Positions 1-5,870 of a stretch of 5,870 nt of DNA are shown in pieces. Under the pieces are notes generated by a model. The model did no database searches. It saw only the letters and a list, made by a program, of their open reading frames with translations, and was not told where the DNA came from. Every line of letters starts with the position of its first letter. The stretch's first letter is position 1. This stretch comes from SXPK01 sp041168165 (lineage in GTDB: Bacteria; Planctomycetota; UBA1135; UBA2386), in the NCBI GenBank assembly GCA_041168165.1, contig JBEELK010000286.1, positions 1 to 5,870 on the forward strand. The letters are read 5' to 3'. The position numbers were made by a program, and so were the translations under genes.

Positions 1-1325
1 TGCGAGCGCTCATCGTTGCCAACATCCACGCGGGCGAAGTCGAGGGCAAAGAAGCCGTGCAGCAGATCCTGCGCGAGATCGCGGAAGGCCAGCATGAGCA
101 ACTGCTCGCGAGTTGCGTGCTGTGGTTCGTTCCGATCTACAACGCGGACGGCAACGAGCGAATCGCCAAGAAGAACCGACCGGAGCAGAACGGTCCGCCT
201 GCAGTTGGCGAACGACCGAACGCGCAGGGCCTCGACCTCAACCGCGACTTTGTCAAAGCCGAGGCACCGGAGACGCGAGCCTTGCTCGCCGCGATCCAGA
301 GCATCGATCCGCACATGCTGTTCGACCTGCACACCACGGACGGGAGTTGGCACGGCTACGACCTCACCTATGCGCCGTCGCTCGCGACGAACTGCGATCC
401 CGCGGTCGCAGCGCTGACGCGACGCATCCTCGACGACGCCACAGGCACGATGCTGCAAGCAGAACCGCCGCTGCGAACGTTCGACTACGGCAACTTCGAG
501 ACGCGCGATTGGGATGGCGGCGGCGCGCCGAGTTCGCAAGCCAACGTTCGCGGTTGGTGGACGTACGACCATCGCGCTCGCTACGTCATCAACGGCTTTG
601 GCCTGCGCAATCGCATCGGCATCCTCAGCGAGGCCTATAGCAACGCGGACTTCGCGTCTCGCATTGCGTCGACGCGCGCGTTCGTGCTGTCGTGCATCGC
701 GAGCGCTGCAACTCGCAAGCCTGAGATCCTCGCCACGACTCGCGCTGCTGACGCGGCGCTCACCGAGCGCGCGCAGCCGGTTTCGTTTGGCTACGCCACG
801 ACGTTCCAAGAACCCATCGTGCAACCCGTGCTCGTCGATGACTGCGACAAGATCGCGTTGCCTGAAGGGCTCGGCGTCCGACTCGCGCGCAAGCACGACA
901 TCCGGGTCGAAGTGATGCCGGTGTTCCGCGGATTCGCCAGCAAGCAACACATCGAGTTGCCCGAGGCCTGGGCCATCCCATCGCCGACGCCGGAGGTCCT
1001 AAGCGTCTTGGCCGCACACGGCGTCCGCGTCGAACGTCTCGCGCAAGCCCGCACAGCAATGGCCTCGGAGTTCGAGGTCACCAAGAAGCGCAAGCCGAAG
1101 CGCCCGTTCCAGGGCCACCAAGAGCTGCAACTCGAAGGCACATACGGCCAGCCGACCGAACGCTTGCTTCCCGCCGGAACCGCGTGGATCGACGCGCGCC
1201 AGCCCTTGGCGCGGCTCGCCGCAACGCTGCTCGAACCGGTCAGTGAGGACTCACTGTCGACCTGGAACTTCTTCGAGGCGACGACCGGCGACGCCTACCC
1301 AGTCCTACGCACTACGGCCCGCTAA
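1..1325 (+). CDS. M14-family zinc carboxypeptidase (5' end missing)
   Basis: Zinc-dependent metallopeptidase of the M14 (carboxypeptidase A-like) family, which removes C-terminal residues from peptides or cleaves related amide bonds. The reading frame is open from base 3, so the N-terminus lies outside the window; 440 residues are visible. Numbered from base 3, the zinc-binding HxxE pair is H9/E12 in NIHAGEVEGK and the third ligand is H110 in FDLHTTDG. The substrate-binding Asn-Arg pair is N80/R81 in LDLNRDF. The catalytic glutamate is probably E210 in GILSEAYS. All M14 active-site elements are therefore present in the usual order. About 200 further residues follow, including FQGH (369-372) and WNFF (421-424), which resemble the C-terminal part of bacterial secreted M14 proteins. 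Any signal peptide would lie upstream and cannot be seen. The GTG at 57 is an internal valine, because the zinc motif lies before it. The family call is firm; the substrate is unknown. Confidence 0.93.
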   Translation, partial: RALIVANIHAGEVEGKEAVQQILREIAEGQHEQLLASCVLWFVPIYNADGNERIAKKNRPEQNGPPAVGERPNAQGLDLNRDFVKAEAPETRALLAAIQSIDPHMLFDLHTTDGSWHGYDLTYAPSLATNCDPAVAALTRRILDDATGTMLQAEPPLRTFDYGNFETRDWDGGGAPSSQANVRGWWTYDHRARYVINGFGLRNRIGILSEAYSNADFASRIASTRAFVLSCIASAATRKPEILATTRAADAALTERAQPVSFGYATTFQEPIVQPVLVDDCDKIALPEGLGVRLARKHDIRVEVMPVFRGFASKQHIELPEAWAIPSPTPEVLSVLAAHGVRVERLAQARTAMASEFEVTKKRKPKRPFQGHQELQLEGTYGQPTERLLPAGTAWIDARQPLARLAATLLEPVSEDSLSTWNFFEATTGDAYPVLRTTAR

Positions 1326-1374
1326 GCCCATAGCAGCGGCGGATCTGCGCGAAAAAGGCACAGCTTTCGAGCCA

Positions 1375-1463
1375 GCGCTGCGCAGCGCCGCGTAGAGACT
1401 CGCGTCTGCAGGTCCTTTCTCCTGCAGCCGAGCGCGCGCTCCCACCTCGCGCGCAACTCGGCT
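1375..1463. repeat. Cluster of inverted repeats between the peptidase and the next gene
   Basis: The 170-base spacer (1326-1495) holds several inverted repeats and no convincing gene. There is a perfect 14-base palindrome at 1375-1388 (GCGCTGCGCAGCGC). A perfect 7-bp stem, 1406-1412 with 1421-1427 (CTGCAGG/CCTGCAG), has an 8-base pyrimidine loop. A compound stem pairs 1426-1432 with 1457-1463 (AGCCGAG/CTCGGCT) and 1433-1438 with 1448-1453 (CGCGCG), with a 3-base bulge. The last two stems share bases 1426-1427, so both cannot form fully at once. No T-run of terminator type follows. It may act as a factor-dependent or non-canonical terminator after the peptidase, or as a leader structure for the gene at 1496. 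The base pairing is seen directly; the function is inferred. Confidence 0.5.
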
Positions 1464-1495
1464 TATCCCTATCCCCGGCATCGAAGCACCACATC

Positions 1496-2314
1496 ATGCC
1501 CGTACTGCTTTACCTCGACCTGCTCGGCGCACCGCAACGGTGGCACGGGCAGCAACCCGGAGAGGCGCAAGCCCTCTTCGACGACTTCGCCGACCTCGTG
1601 CTCGACACGATCGGCTCCCTCGACGTGGCCGAGTCCATCTCGGGCGACATCGAAGGCGACTGGGCCGCACTCGTATGCCCGTCGATCGAATCTGCGCTCG
1701 CGCTCTCGCGCCGCATCTTCCGACGCGCATGGCTCGACCCGCGCACCTCAGACGAGATGCGCCTTTGGATGCGAGGCGTGATCGCGCCGAGCGACGACGA
1801 AACCGCGCGCCACTTCGCGCAGGACGAAGAACTTCCCAAGATCCGCCGCGCCACGTCGACGCACAGCGCGATGCGCGCGTTGACGGCGCTTCGCAGCGGC
1901 GTCACGGGCATGCGCATCCTCGTCGACGAGTCGCTGCTCAACGACCAACTGCGCGGACTGTTCCGAGTGCCGCTCGGCCGGCTCGGGTTCATCCCGTTCC
2001 GCCGCATGAACTTCACGCCCTACACCGCGACGCTGCCGCGCAACTGGCAGGACTTCCTGTGGATGGCGGACACGCAGGCCGAATGGGCCAACTACACGCT
2101 GCGCATGAAGCAGCGCATCATGTGGAGTGCGCACCATCCTGCAGAAGCCGCAGAGGCCGCAGCGACGCAGGCGTTGTTCCACGAAGTCGACGCAATCGTC
2201 CAGTCCGTCGTGCGCAAGAACATGATGCGCGAAGATCGGCCGATGCCACGTCGCGACTTCGACGCCGATGGCCCGCAGCGCGAGGCCCAAGCGGAAGGCA
2301 GCGCCGAGGCCTGA
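1496..2314 (+). CDS. Protein of unknown function, possible degenerate nucleotide-cyclase-like domain
   Basis: A 272-residue soluble protein with no signal peptide or membrane segment; I do not recognise a named family. Its first 100 residues have the rhythm of a class III nucleotidyl-cyclase/GGDEF-like fold. A first strand with an aspartate (VLLYLDLLGAP, D8) is followed by a helix rich in acidic and hydrophobic residues (about 25-38). A likely beta hairpin follows (SGDIEGDWAALVCPS, about 49-63), then an amphipathic helix (about 64-80) and a strand (LWMRGVIAPS, 90-99). A later strand-like MRILVDESLL (139-148) also resembles these proteins. The metal-binding residues of active cyclases cannot be assigned with confidence, so catalysis is doubtful. 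The C-terminal tail (about 245-272) is charged and probably disordered. The ATG at 1496 has no Shine-Dalgarno sequence but is the first in-frame start with sensible protein after it. The gene converges on the arginase gene, 22 bases between stops. That it is a real coding gene is well supported; the fold is a guess. Confidence 0.8.
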   Translation: MPVLLYLDLLGAPQRWHGQQPGEAQALFDDFADLVLDTIGSLDVAESISGDIEGDWAALVCPSIESALALSRRIFRRAWLDPRTSDEMRLWMRGVIAPSDDETARHFAQDEELPKIRRATSTHSAMRALTALRSGVTGMRILVDESLLNDQLRGLFRVPLGRLGFIPFRRMNFTPYTATLPRNWQDFLWMADTQAEWANYTLRMKQRIMWSAHHPAEAAEAAATQALFHEVDAIVQSVVRKNMMREDRPMPRRDFDADGPQREAQAEGSAEA

Positions 2315-2350
2315 GCCTCGGCCCACAGCGCATCCGTCAGAGGATGCGCT
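2303..2350. terminator. Paired hairpins at a convergent gene junction, probable bidirectional terminator
   Basis: Two perfect inverted repeats lie side by side. The first pairs GCCGAGGC (2303-2310) with GCCTCGGC (2315-2322) around a CTGA loop, and that loop holds the TGA stop (2312-2314) of the plus-strand gene. The second pairs AGCGCATCC (2327-2335) with GGATGCGCT (2342-2350) around a 6-base loop, which holds the TGA stop (2337-2339, minus strand) of arginase. Neither is followed by a T-run in either direction, so they are not classical intrinsic terminators. Their position between converging genes makes transcription termination or 3'-end protection the likeliest role. Stems are seen directly; function is inferred. 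Confidence 0.6.
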
Positions 2351-3260
2351 TGCCGAACGCGGACGAGATGACGTCCACCGCGACCTCGCCGCTCTGATTC
2401 TTGACGTCGAGGATCGGATTGAGCTCCGTCACCTCGAGGCTCGTCATCGCGCCCGAGTCGGCCACCATCTCCATCAGCAGGTTCGCTTCGCGCCAGCTGA
2501 TGCCGCCCTTCACTGGCGTGCCCGTTCCTGGAACGTCGCGCGGATCCATGCCGTCGAGATCGAACGACACGTGGAAGCCCGCGGTGCCGTCCATAGCGAA
2601 GCCGATCGCCTCTTGCATGATCGCGCGCATGCCGCGCTCATCGACGTCGCGCATCGTGTAGGCGTGGATGCCGGACTTGCGCACCATCGCGCGCTCGCCT
2701 TCGTCGAGGTCGCGGATGCCGATCAAACAAACGTGCGCCTTGTTGACCTTGGGCCAGAAGCCGCCGAGTTCGACGAGCTTGGGCGCGCCGTAGCCGAGCA
2801 CGGTCGCGAGCGGCATGCCGTGGATGTTGCCCGACGGCGAGATCTCGGGCGTGTTCATGTCCGCGTGCGCATCGACCCAGATCAGCCCGACCTTCTGGTC
2901 CTTCGCGCGGAAGTGCTCCGCCACGCCGCTGATCGTGCCGATCGCGATGCTGTGGTCGCCGCCCATAACGAGCGGAATGCGCCCGTCGTCGAGTGTGCGC
3001 CGCACGCGCAACCGCAGTCGATTGCAGCAGTGGTAGATCGGCTCCAAGTAGCGAGCGTTGGTCTTGCCGGGATCGCGCGTCTCGGGCGCGGGCACGCCGA
3101 CGTCGCCATCGTCTTCGACGCCAAAACCAAGCCGACGAAGTTCGTTGCTGACGCCGGCGATGCGGATCGCAGACGGCCCCATGTCGACGCCGCGACGCCC
3201 TGCGCCGAGGTCCATGGGCACGCCGATGAGACGAATGGTCTTGGTGTCGGTGTTCTTCAT
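2337..3260 (-). CDS. rocF: Arginase
   Basis: Cytoplasmic binuclear manganese enzyme of the ureohydrolase family that hydrolyses L-arginine to L-ornithine and urea. The protein has 307 residues, close to the usual length of about 300. Metal ligands are all present: H103 in GGDHS, D130, H132 and D134 in WVDAHADMNTP, and D234 and D236 in SFDLDGMDP. The substrate-binding stretch SGNIHGMPL (143-151, with H147) is the arginase type and not the form found in agmatinase or formiminoglutamase. E279 in EVTELNP matches the conserved glutamate that contacts the guanidinium group. The ATG at 3260 overlaps the stop of the upstream SAM-hydrolase-like gene as ATGA, so translation is probably coupled. Likely roles are arginine catabolism as a nitrogen source, or ornithine supply for polyamines. 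The symbol is assigned by family resemblance to RocF; no other roc genes are visible. Confidence 0.96.
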   Translation of the reverse strand: MKNTDTKTIRLIGVPMDLGAGRRGVDMGPSAIRIAGVSNELRRLGFGVEDDGDVGVPAPETRDPGKTNARYLEPIYHCCNRLRLRVRRTLDDGRIPLVMGGDHSIAIGTISGVAEHFRAKDQKVGLIWVDAHADMNTPEISPSGNIHGMPLATVLGYGAPKLVELGGFWPKVNKAHVCLIGIRDLDEGERAMVRKSGIHAYTMRDVDERGMRAIMQEAIGFAMDGTAGFHVSFDLDGMDPRDVPGTGTPVKGGISWREANLLMEMVADSGAMTSLEVTELNPILDVKNQSGEVAVDVISSAFGKRIL

Positions 3261-4027
3261 AGCGAGGCAGGCTCCAACGCCACGGCGGAGCCGCGGGAGA
3301 GGCGGAGACTAGCCGCCGCGCTGCCGTGGTTCTCGGCGATCTCGACGAGGTCGTAAGAGTTCACGAACGCGGCCAAGTGCCCCCGGCTGACTTCGCTCGG
3401 CGAACCGCGGAACGGGATGGAGCGCCCGCCCGCCGCGACCGCGCGCGCCGCCGCAATCGCCGTCGCCGGGATGTTGGTCACGAGGTTGCCGTGCGCATCG
3501 ACGTGGACGACCCGGAATCCGCCGGCGAGCAACGGCGGCACGCGGACCGGATCGGAGCAGCGAGGACCGGCTGCGGAGAATCCAAAACGCCCCGCCGACA
3601 GGCTCGCCGCAAACGCAGCGCGCGCGTCCCGTTGCGCAAAGCTGCGCGTCGCAGCTCCAAACCCGAGCGGCGTAAAGTCGACGGCGCGCAACTCCGCATG
3701 CGCGTCAGCGACCGCTTCGCCGAGGACGCCGTTGTCGGGCCCAACCCAGTAGCACTCGTGGGCCACGGCGCACAGCGTGCGCGCCTGCGCGCTGCCCGCG
3801 CAATCGACGAGCGCCAAGAACACCGTGCCCGCAGGGAAGCGGCCCGCCGCCGCCCACAGGTAGAACGCGCCGAGTCCGACGTCGCGCGGCTCGACATCGT
3901 GCGTGAGGTCTACGATGTGCGCGCGCGGCGCGTGCCGCAGCAGCGAGCCCTTCAACATGCCGACCGACGGATCGCTGCCGCCGAAGTCGGACAAGAGAGC
4001 AATCGCGCCGCAAGGTCGTGGCAACAT
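3257..4027 (-). CDS. SAM hydroxide adenosyltransferase (DUF62) family protein, altered catalytic motifs
   Basis: A 256-residue member of the family that hydrolyses S-adenosylmethionine to adenosine and methionine, related to the SAM fluorinases and chlorinases. Family landmarks appear in order: IALLSDFGGSD (9-19), VDLTHDVEPRDV (39-50), the acidic VFLALVD strand ending at D75, VGPDNGVL (95-102), VDAHGNLVTNI (176-186) and NSYDLVEIAENHGSAA (223-238). Length is normal for the family. Two motifs are unusual: the expected DPGVG(S/T)xR reads DCAGSAQAR (75-83), and the expected FHGRD reads FAQRD (130-134), which would remove the catalytic histidine. Activity is therefore uncertain. I chose ATG at 4027 because it sits just before the first core strand. 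An in-frame ATG at 4087 would add 20 residues (MALAGIDLALASRWRFSPAR); neither has a good Shine-Dalgarno sequence. The frame stays open far upstream, but that part lies antisense to the peptidase gene and is not protein-like. It is first in an operon with arginase. Confidence 0.88.
   Translation of the reverse strand: MLPRPCGAIALLSDFGGSDPSVGMLKGSLLRHAPRAHIVDLTHDVEPRDVGLGAFYLWAAAGRFPAGTVFLALVDCAGSAQARTLCAVAHECYWVGPDNGVLGEAVADAHAELRAVDFTPLGFGAATRSFAQRDARAAFAASLSAGRFGFSAAGPRCSDPVRVPPLLAGGFRVVHVDAHGNLVTNIPATAIAAARAVAAGGRSIPFRGSPSEVSRGHLAAFVNSYDLVEIAENHGSAAASLRLSRGSAVALEPASL
3272..3275 (-). promoter_or_regulatory. Possible ribosome-binding site of arginase
   Basis: On the minus strand a GGAG lies 11 bases before the arginase ATG, inside the last codons of the upstream gene. 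The spacing is slightly long. Together with the ATGA overlap it suggests that arginase is translated by coupling to, or re-initiation after, the upstream gene. It is one of the few Shine-Dalgarno-like sequences in the window. Confidence 0.4.
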
Positions 4028-4028
4028 G

Positions 4029-4053
4029 CGCGCTGGAGAGAACCGCCAGCGCG
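4029..4053. repeat. 8-bp inverted repeat in the divergent intergenic region
   Basis: CGCGCTGG (4029-4036) pairs perfectly with CCAGCGCG (4046-4053) across a 9-base spacer. It lies one base before the chosen minus-strand ATG at 4027 and about 100 bases before the plus-strand start at 4153. It could be an operator for one or both divergent genes, or an mRNA hairpin limiting access to the minus-strand start. If that gene starts at 4087 instead, the repeat is coding. No clear -10/-35 promoter was found for either gene in 4028-4152. Confidence 0.4.
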
Positions 4054-4152
4054 AAGCAAGCGCAAGGTCGATCCCAGCCAACGCCATTGCGCCCGCGCGT
4101 TCCCGCGTCGCTCCGTTGCAGCCCCGTCCGCCGCGCAGCAGCATGCGCCGCC

Positions 4153-5862
4153 ATGCCGCGCACCCAGCGCCTGTTCGCCGCTCTCTCCGCCCTCGCGCTT
4201 CTTTCGATGACGCCTGCTCAGAGCCCCCGCTCGGACCTCTCGGATCTCGCCACCGCGCACTTCGCCGATCTCGCCGATCTCGAACGGCGCTACGACCTGC
4301 CGCTGTCGAAGGAGCGCGAGGAGCGCATGCGTCGCCACCTCGAGCAGGCTCGCGCGCGCTACATAACGTTGGACCTTGCGGGCTGCGGCCGCGACGCGCG
4401 CATCGATCTCTGGCTGTTGCAGGCCGACGCCGAACGCCGACTCGCACACGCGCAACAACAGGCTGCCAAGCGCACGCGTCTCGCAACGTTCTGGCCGCAC
4501 GCTGAGCCGCTCGTCGCCGCCTACGAAGCGCATCGTCGCATGGAAGACTGCGAGCCCAAGGCAGCAGCCGCGATGCTCGACGCTGCGGCCAGCCAACTCG
4601 AAGCGATGCCTGCGAAGCTCGAGGCGGGAGCATTCGACGCGAACACCGCCGAAGACGCGCGCACCGCGTTGTCGCTCCTCGCTTCGCTTCATCGCGCAGC
4701 TGAAACGTGGCGCACGTTCCGCGATGGCTATGACCCGATGTTCTCGTGGTGGACGCGCGCGCCGTGGCAACGCTACGCAAAGGCGCAGCAGCAATATCGC
4801 GACGCGATCGATGCGAAGCTGATCCAAGGCAAGTCGAAGGACGCATCGCTGGTCGGCGAGCCGATCGGCGACGAAGGACTGCTCTCAGAACTGCGCTTCG
4901 AACGCATTCCGTATTCGCCAGAAGAACTCGTCGCGATCGCGGAGCGCGAGTTCGCGTGGTGCGAAGCGGAAGCCACAAAGGCGAGCGAAGAACTCGGATT
5001 CGGCGGCGACTGGCACAAGGCGCTTTCGCACGTGAAGACGCTGCACAAGGAGCCAGGAGATCAACCGCGACTGATCCGCGACCTCGCACACGAAGCGATC
5101 GACTTCCTCGATGCGCGTTCGTTGCTGACGATCCCCGACCTCGCGCGCGAATGCTGGCGCATGTCGATGATGACGAAGGAAGCGCAGCGCGTGAATCCGT
5201 TCTTCCTCGGCGGCGAGACGATCCAAGTGTCGTTCCCCACCGACGCGATGGAGCACGACCAGAAGCTGCAGAGCCTGCGCAGCAACAACGAGCACTTCTG
5301 CCGCGCGACGGTGCATCACGAACTGATCCCCGGCCACTGGCTGCAGCAGTTCACGATGGCGCGCCATCGCCGCTACCGCGAAGGCTTCGAGACGCCGTTT
5401 TGGATCGAGGGCTGGGCGCTCTACTGGGAGTTCCGCTTCTACGACCTCGGCCTCGCGAAGACCGCCGCCGACCGCATCGGCATGCTGTATTGGCGCAAGC
5501 ACCGCTGCGCGCGGATCGTGTTCTCGCTGAATTACCACCGCGGCGCGTGGTCGCCGCAGCAGTGCATCGCCTACCTGATCGACAAGGTTGGCCACGAGCC
5601 GGCGGCTGCCGCGGCGGAAGTGCGGCGCTCGGTCAGCGGCGGCTACTCGCCGCTCTACCAAGCGGCCTACATGCTCGGCGGACTCCAACTGCGCGCGCTG
5701 CACGCAGAACTCGTTGCCTCCGGCCAGATGACGGAACGCGCGTTCCACGACGCGGTGCTCCATCAGGGCGCGATCCCGATCGCGCTTGTGCGCGCGGCGC
5801 TGCGCAAGGACGAGCCGACGGAGCAGGACGCGAGCCAGTGGCGCTTCGCGGACCCGCGCTGA
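4153..5862 (+). CDS. Secreted DUF885-family zinc metallopeptidase
   Basis: A 569-residue protein of the DUF885 family, regarded as gluzincin-type zinc peptidases. The zinc motif HELIPGH (H389, E390, H395) matches the family's HExxPGH form. The third ligand is probably E419 in WIEGWALYWE (417-426), also a family signature. Upstream, a mostly helical region (about 25-300) includes IPYSPEELVAIAEREF, typical of the family. The C-terminal part (about 440-560) is also helical and contains GGYSPLYQAAYMLG. Length agrees with full family members. The ATG at 4153 was chosen because it begins a signal peptide: MPRTQR, a hydrophobic core (about 7-19), and a likely cleavage site after TPA near residue 22. 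The protein is therefore probably exported to the periplasm or outside. An earlier ATG at 4018 would bury this signal behind 45 arginine- and alanine-rich residues and is unlikely. No lipobox cysteine and no Shine-Dalgarno sequence is seen. Substrate unknown; peptide degradation is the best inference. Confidence 0.93.
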   Translation: MPRTQRLFAALSALALLSMTPAQSPRSDLSDLATAHFADLADLERRYDLPLSKEREERMRRHLEQARARYITLDLAGCGRDARIDLWLLQADAERRLAHAQQQAAKRTRLATFWPHAEPLVAAYEAHRRMEDCEPKAAAAMLDAAASQLEAMPAKLEAGAFDANTAEDARTALSLLASLHRAAETWRTFRDGYDPMFSWWTRAPWQRYAKAQQQYRDAIDAKLIQGKSKDASLVGEPIGDEGLLSELRFERIPYSPEELVAIAEREFAWCEAEATKASEELGFGGDWHKALSHVKTLHKEPGDQPRLIRDLAHEAIDFLDARSLLTIPDLARECWRMSMMTKEAQRVNPFFLGGETIQVSFPTDAMEHDQKLQSLRSNNEHFCRATVHHELIPGHWLQQFTMARHRRYREGFETPFWIEGWALYWEFRFYDLGLAKTAADRIGMLYWRKHRCARIVFSLNYHRGAWSPQQCIAYLIDKVGHEPAAAAAEVRRSVSGGYSPLYQAAYMLGGLQLRALHAELVASGQMTERAFHDAVLHQGAIPIALVRAALRKDEPTEQDASQWRFADPR

Positions 5863-5870
5863 TCGCGGCA

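Noticed and set aside
1540..2397. Alternative plus-strand frame (285 codons) overlapping the orphan gene
   Set aside because: The translation is dominated by Arg, Ala and Pro, typical of a frame-shifted reading of GC-rich coding DNA; the frame starting at 1496 gives balanced composition and secondary-structure-like patterns.
3257..3260. Overlap of two genes as a possible frameshift or fusion
   Set aside because: The ATGA overlap separates two complete proteins with normal family lengths and ends, so ordinary operon coupling explains it.
2268..3356. Long plus-strand open frame (362 codons) opposite arginase
   Set aside because: It is a shadow of the arginase gene in GC-rich DNA; its translation is rich in Arg, Ala, His and Asp with no recognisable motif, whereas the minus strand carries every arginase signature.
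4234..4284. Short repeated stretch (gatctcgcc units) near the start of the mature DUF885 protein
   Set aside because: It encodes a DLSDLA/ADLADLE helix and is explained by coding constraint; too short and imperfect to be a repeat element.
4088..5089. Minus-strand open frame extending the SAM-hydrolase-like protein by about 330 residues
   Set aside because: It lies antisense to the well-supported DUF885 peptidase and translates to Arg/Ala/Ser-rich sequence without domain character. The family domain starts near 4027.
4885..5763. Minus-strand open frame (292 codons) opposite the DUF885 gene
   Set aside because: It overlaps the part encoding the zinc motif and family signatures, and its own translation shows no domain or ribosome-binding site.

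Overview
The window is GC-rich and gene-dense, with strong G/C bias at third codon positions and almost no Shine-Dalgarno signals. This looks like chromosomal DNA of a GC-rich Gram-negative-type bacterium. The M14 and DUF885-type peptidases, the weak ribosome-binding sites and the protein character would fit Planctomycetota or a related environmental lineage, but that placement is inference and no phylogenetic marker is present. There are no tRNA or rRNA genes, CRISPR arrays, insertion sequences or phage genes.

Layout: (1) 1-1325, plus strand: the 3' part of an M14-family zinc carboxypeptidase, cut by the left edge. (2) 1326-1495: a 170-base spacer rich in inverted repeats. (3) 1496-2314, plus strand: a 272-residue protein of unknown function whose N-terminal half resembles a degenerate nucleotide-cyclase-like fold. 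(4) 2303-2350: two back-to-back perfect hairpins at a convergent junction, with each gene's stop codon in a hairpin loop. (5) 2337-3260, minus strand: a complete arginase. (6) 3257-4027, minus strand: a SAM hydroxide adenosyltransferase (DUF62) family protein, upstream of arginase and joined to it by an ATGA stop/start overlap. (7) 4028-4152: a divergent intergenic region with an 8-bp inverted repeat against the minus-strand start. (8) 4153-5862, plus strand: a complete, probably secreted DUF885 metallopeptidase.

The only clear operon is the SAM-hydrolase-like gene plus arginase. Arginase makes ornithine and urea from arginine; the SAM hydrolase family makes adenosine and methionine from SAM. 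A shared role in nitrogen, polyamine or SAM balance is possible but unproven. The two metallopeptidases that flank the other genes suggest peptide scavenging.

I see no new multi-gene system. The points most worth a second look are the altered catalytic motifs in the SAM-hydrolase-like protein, the symmetric hairpins around both stop codons, and the cyclase-like orphan protein.
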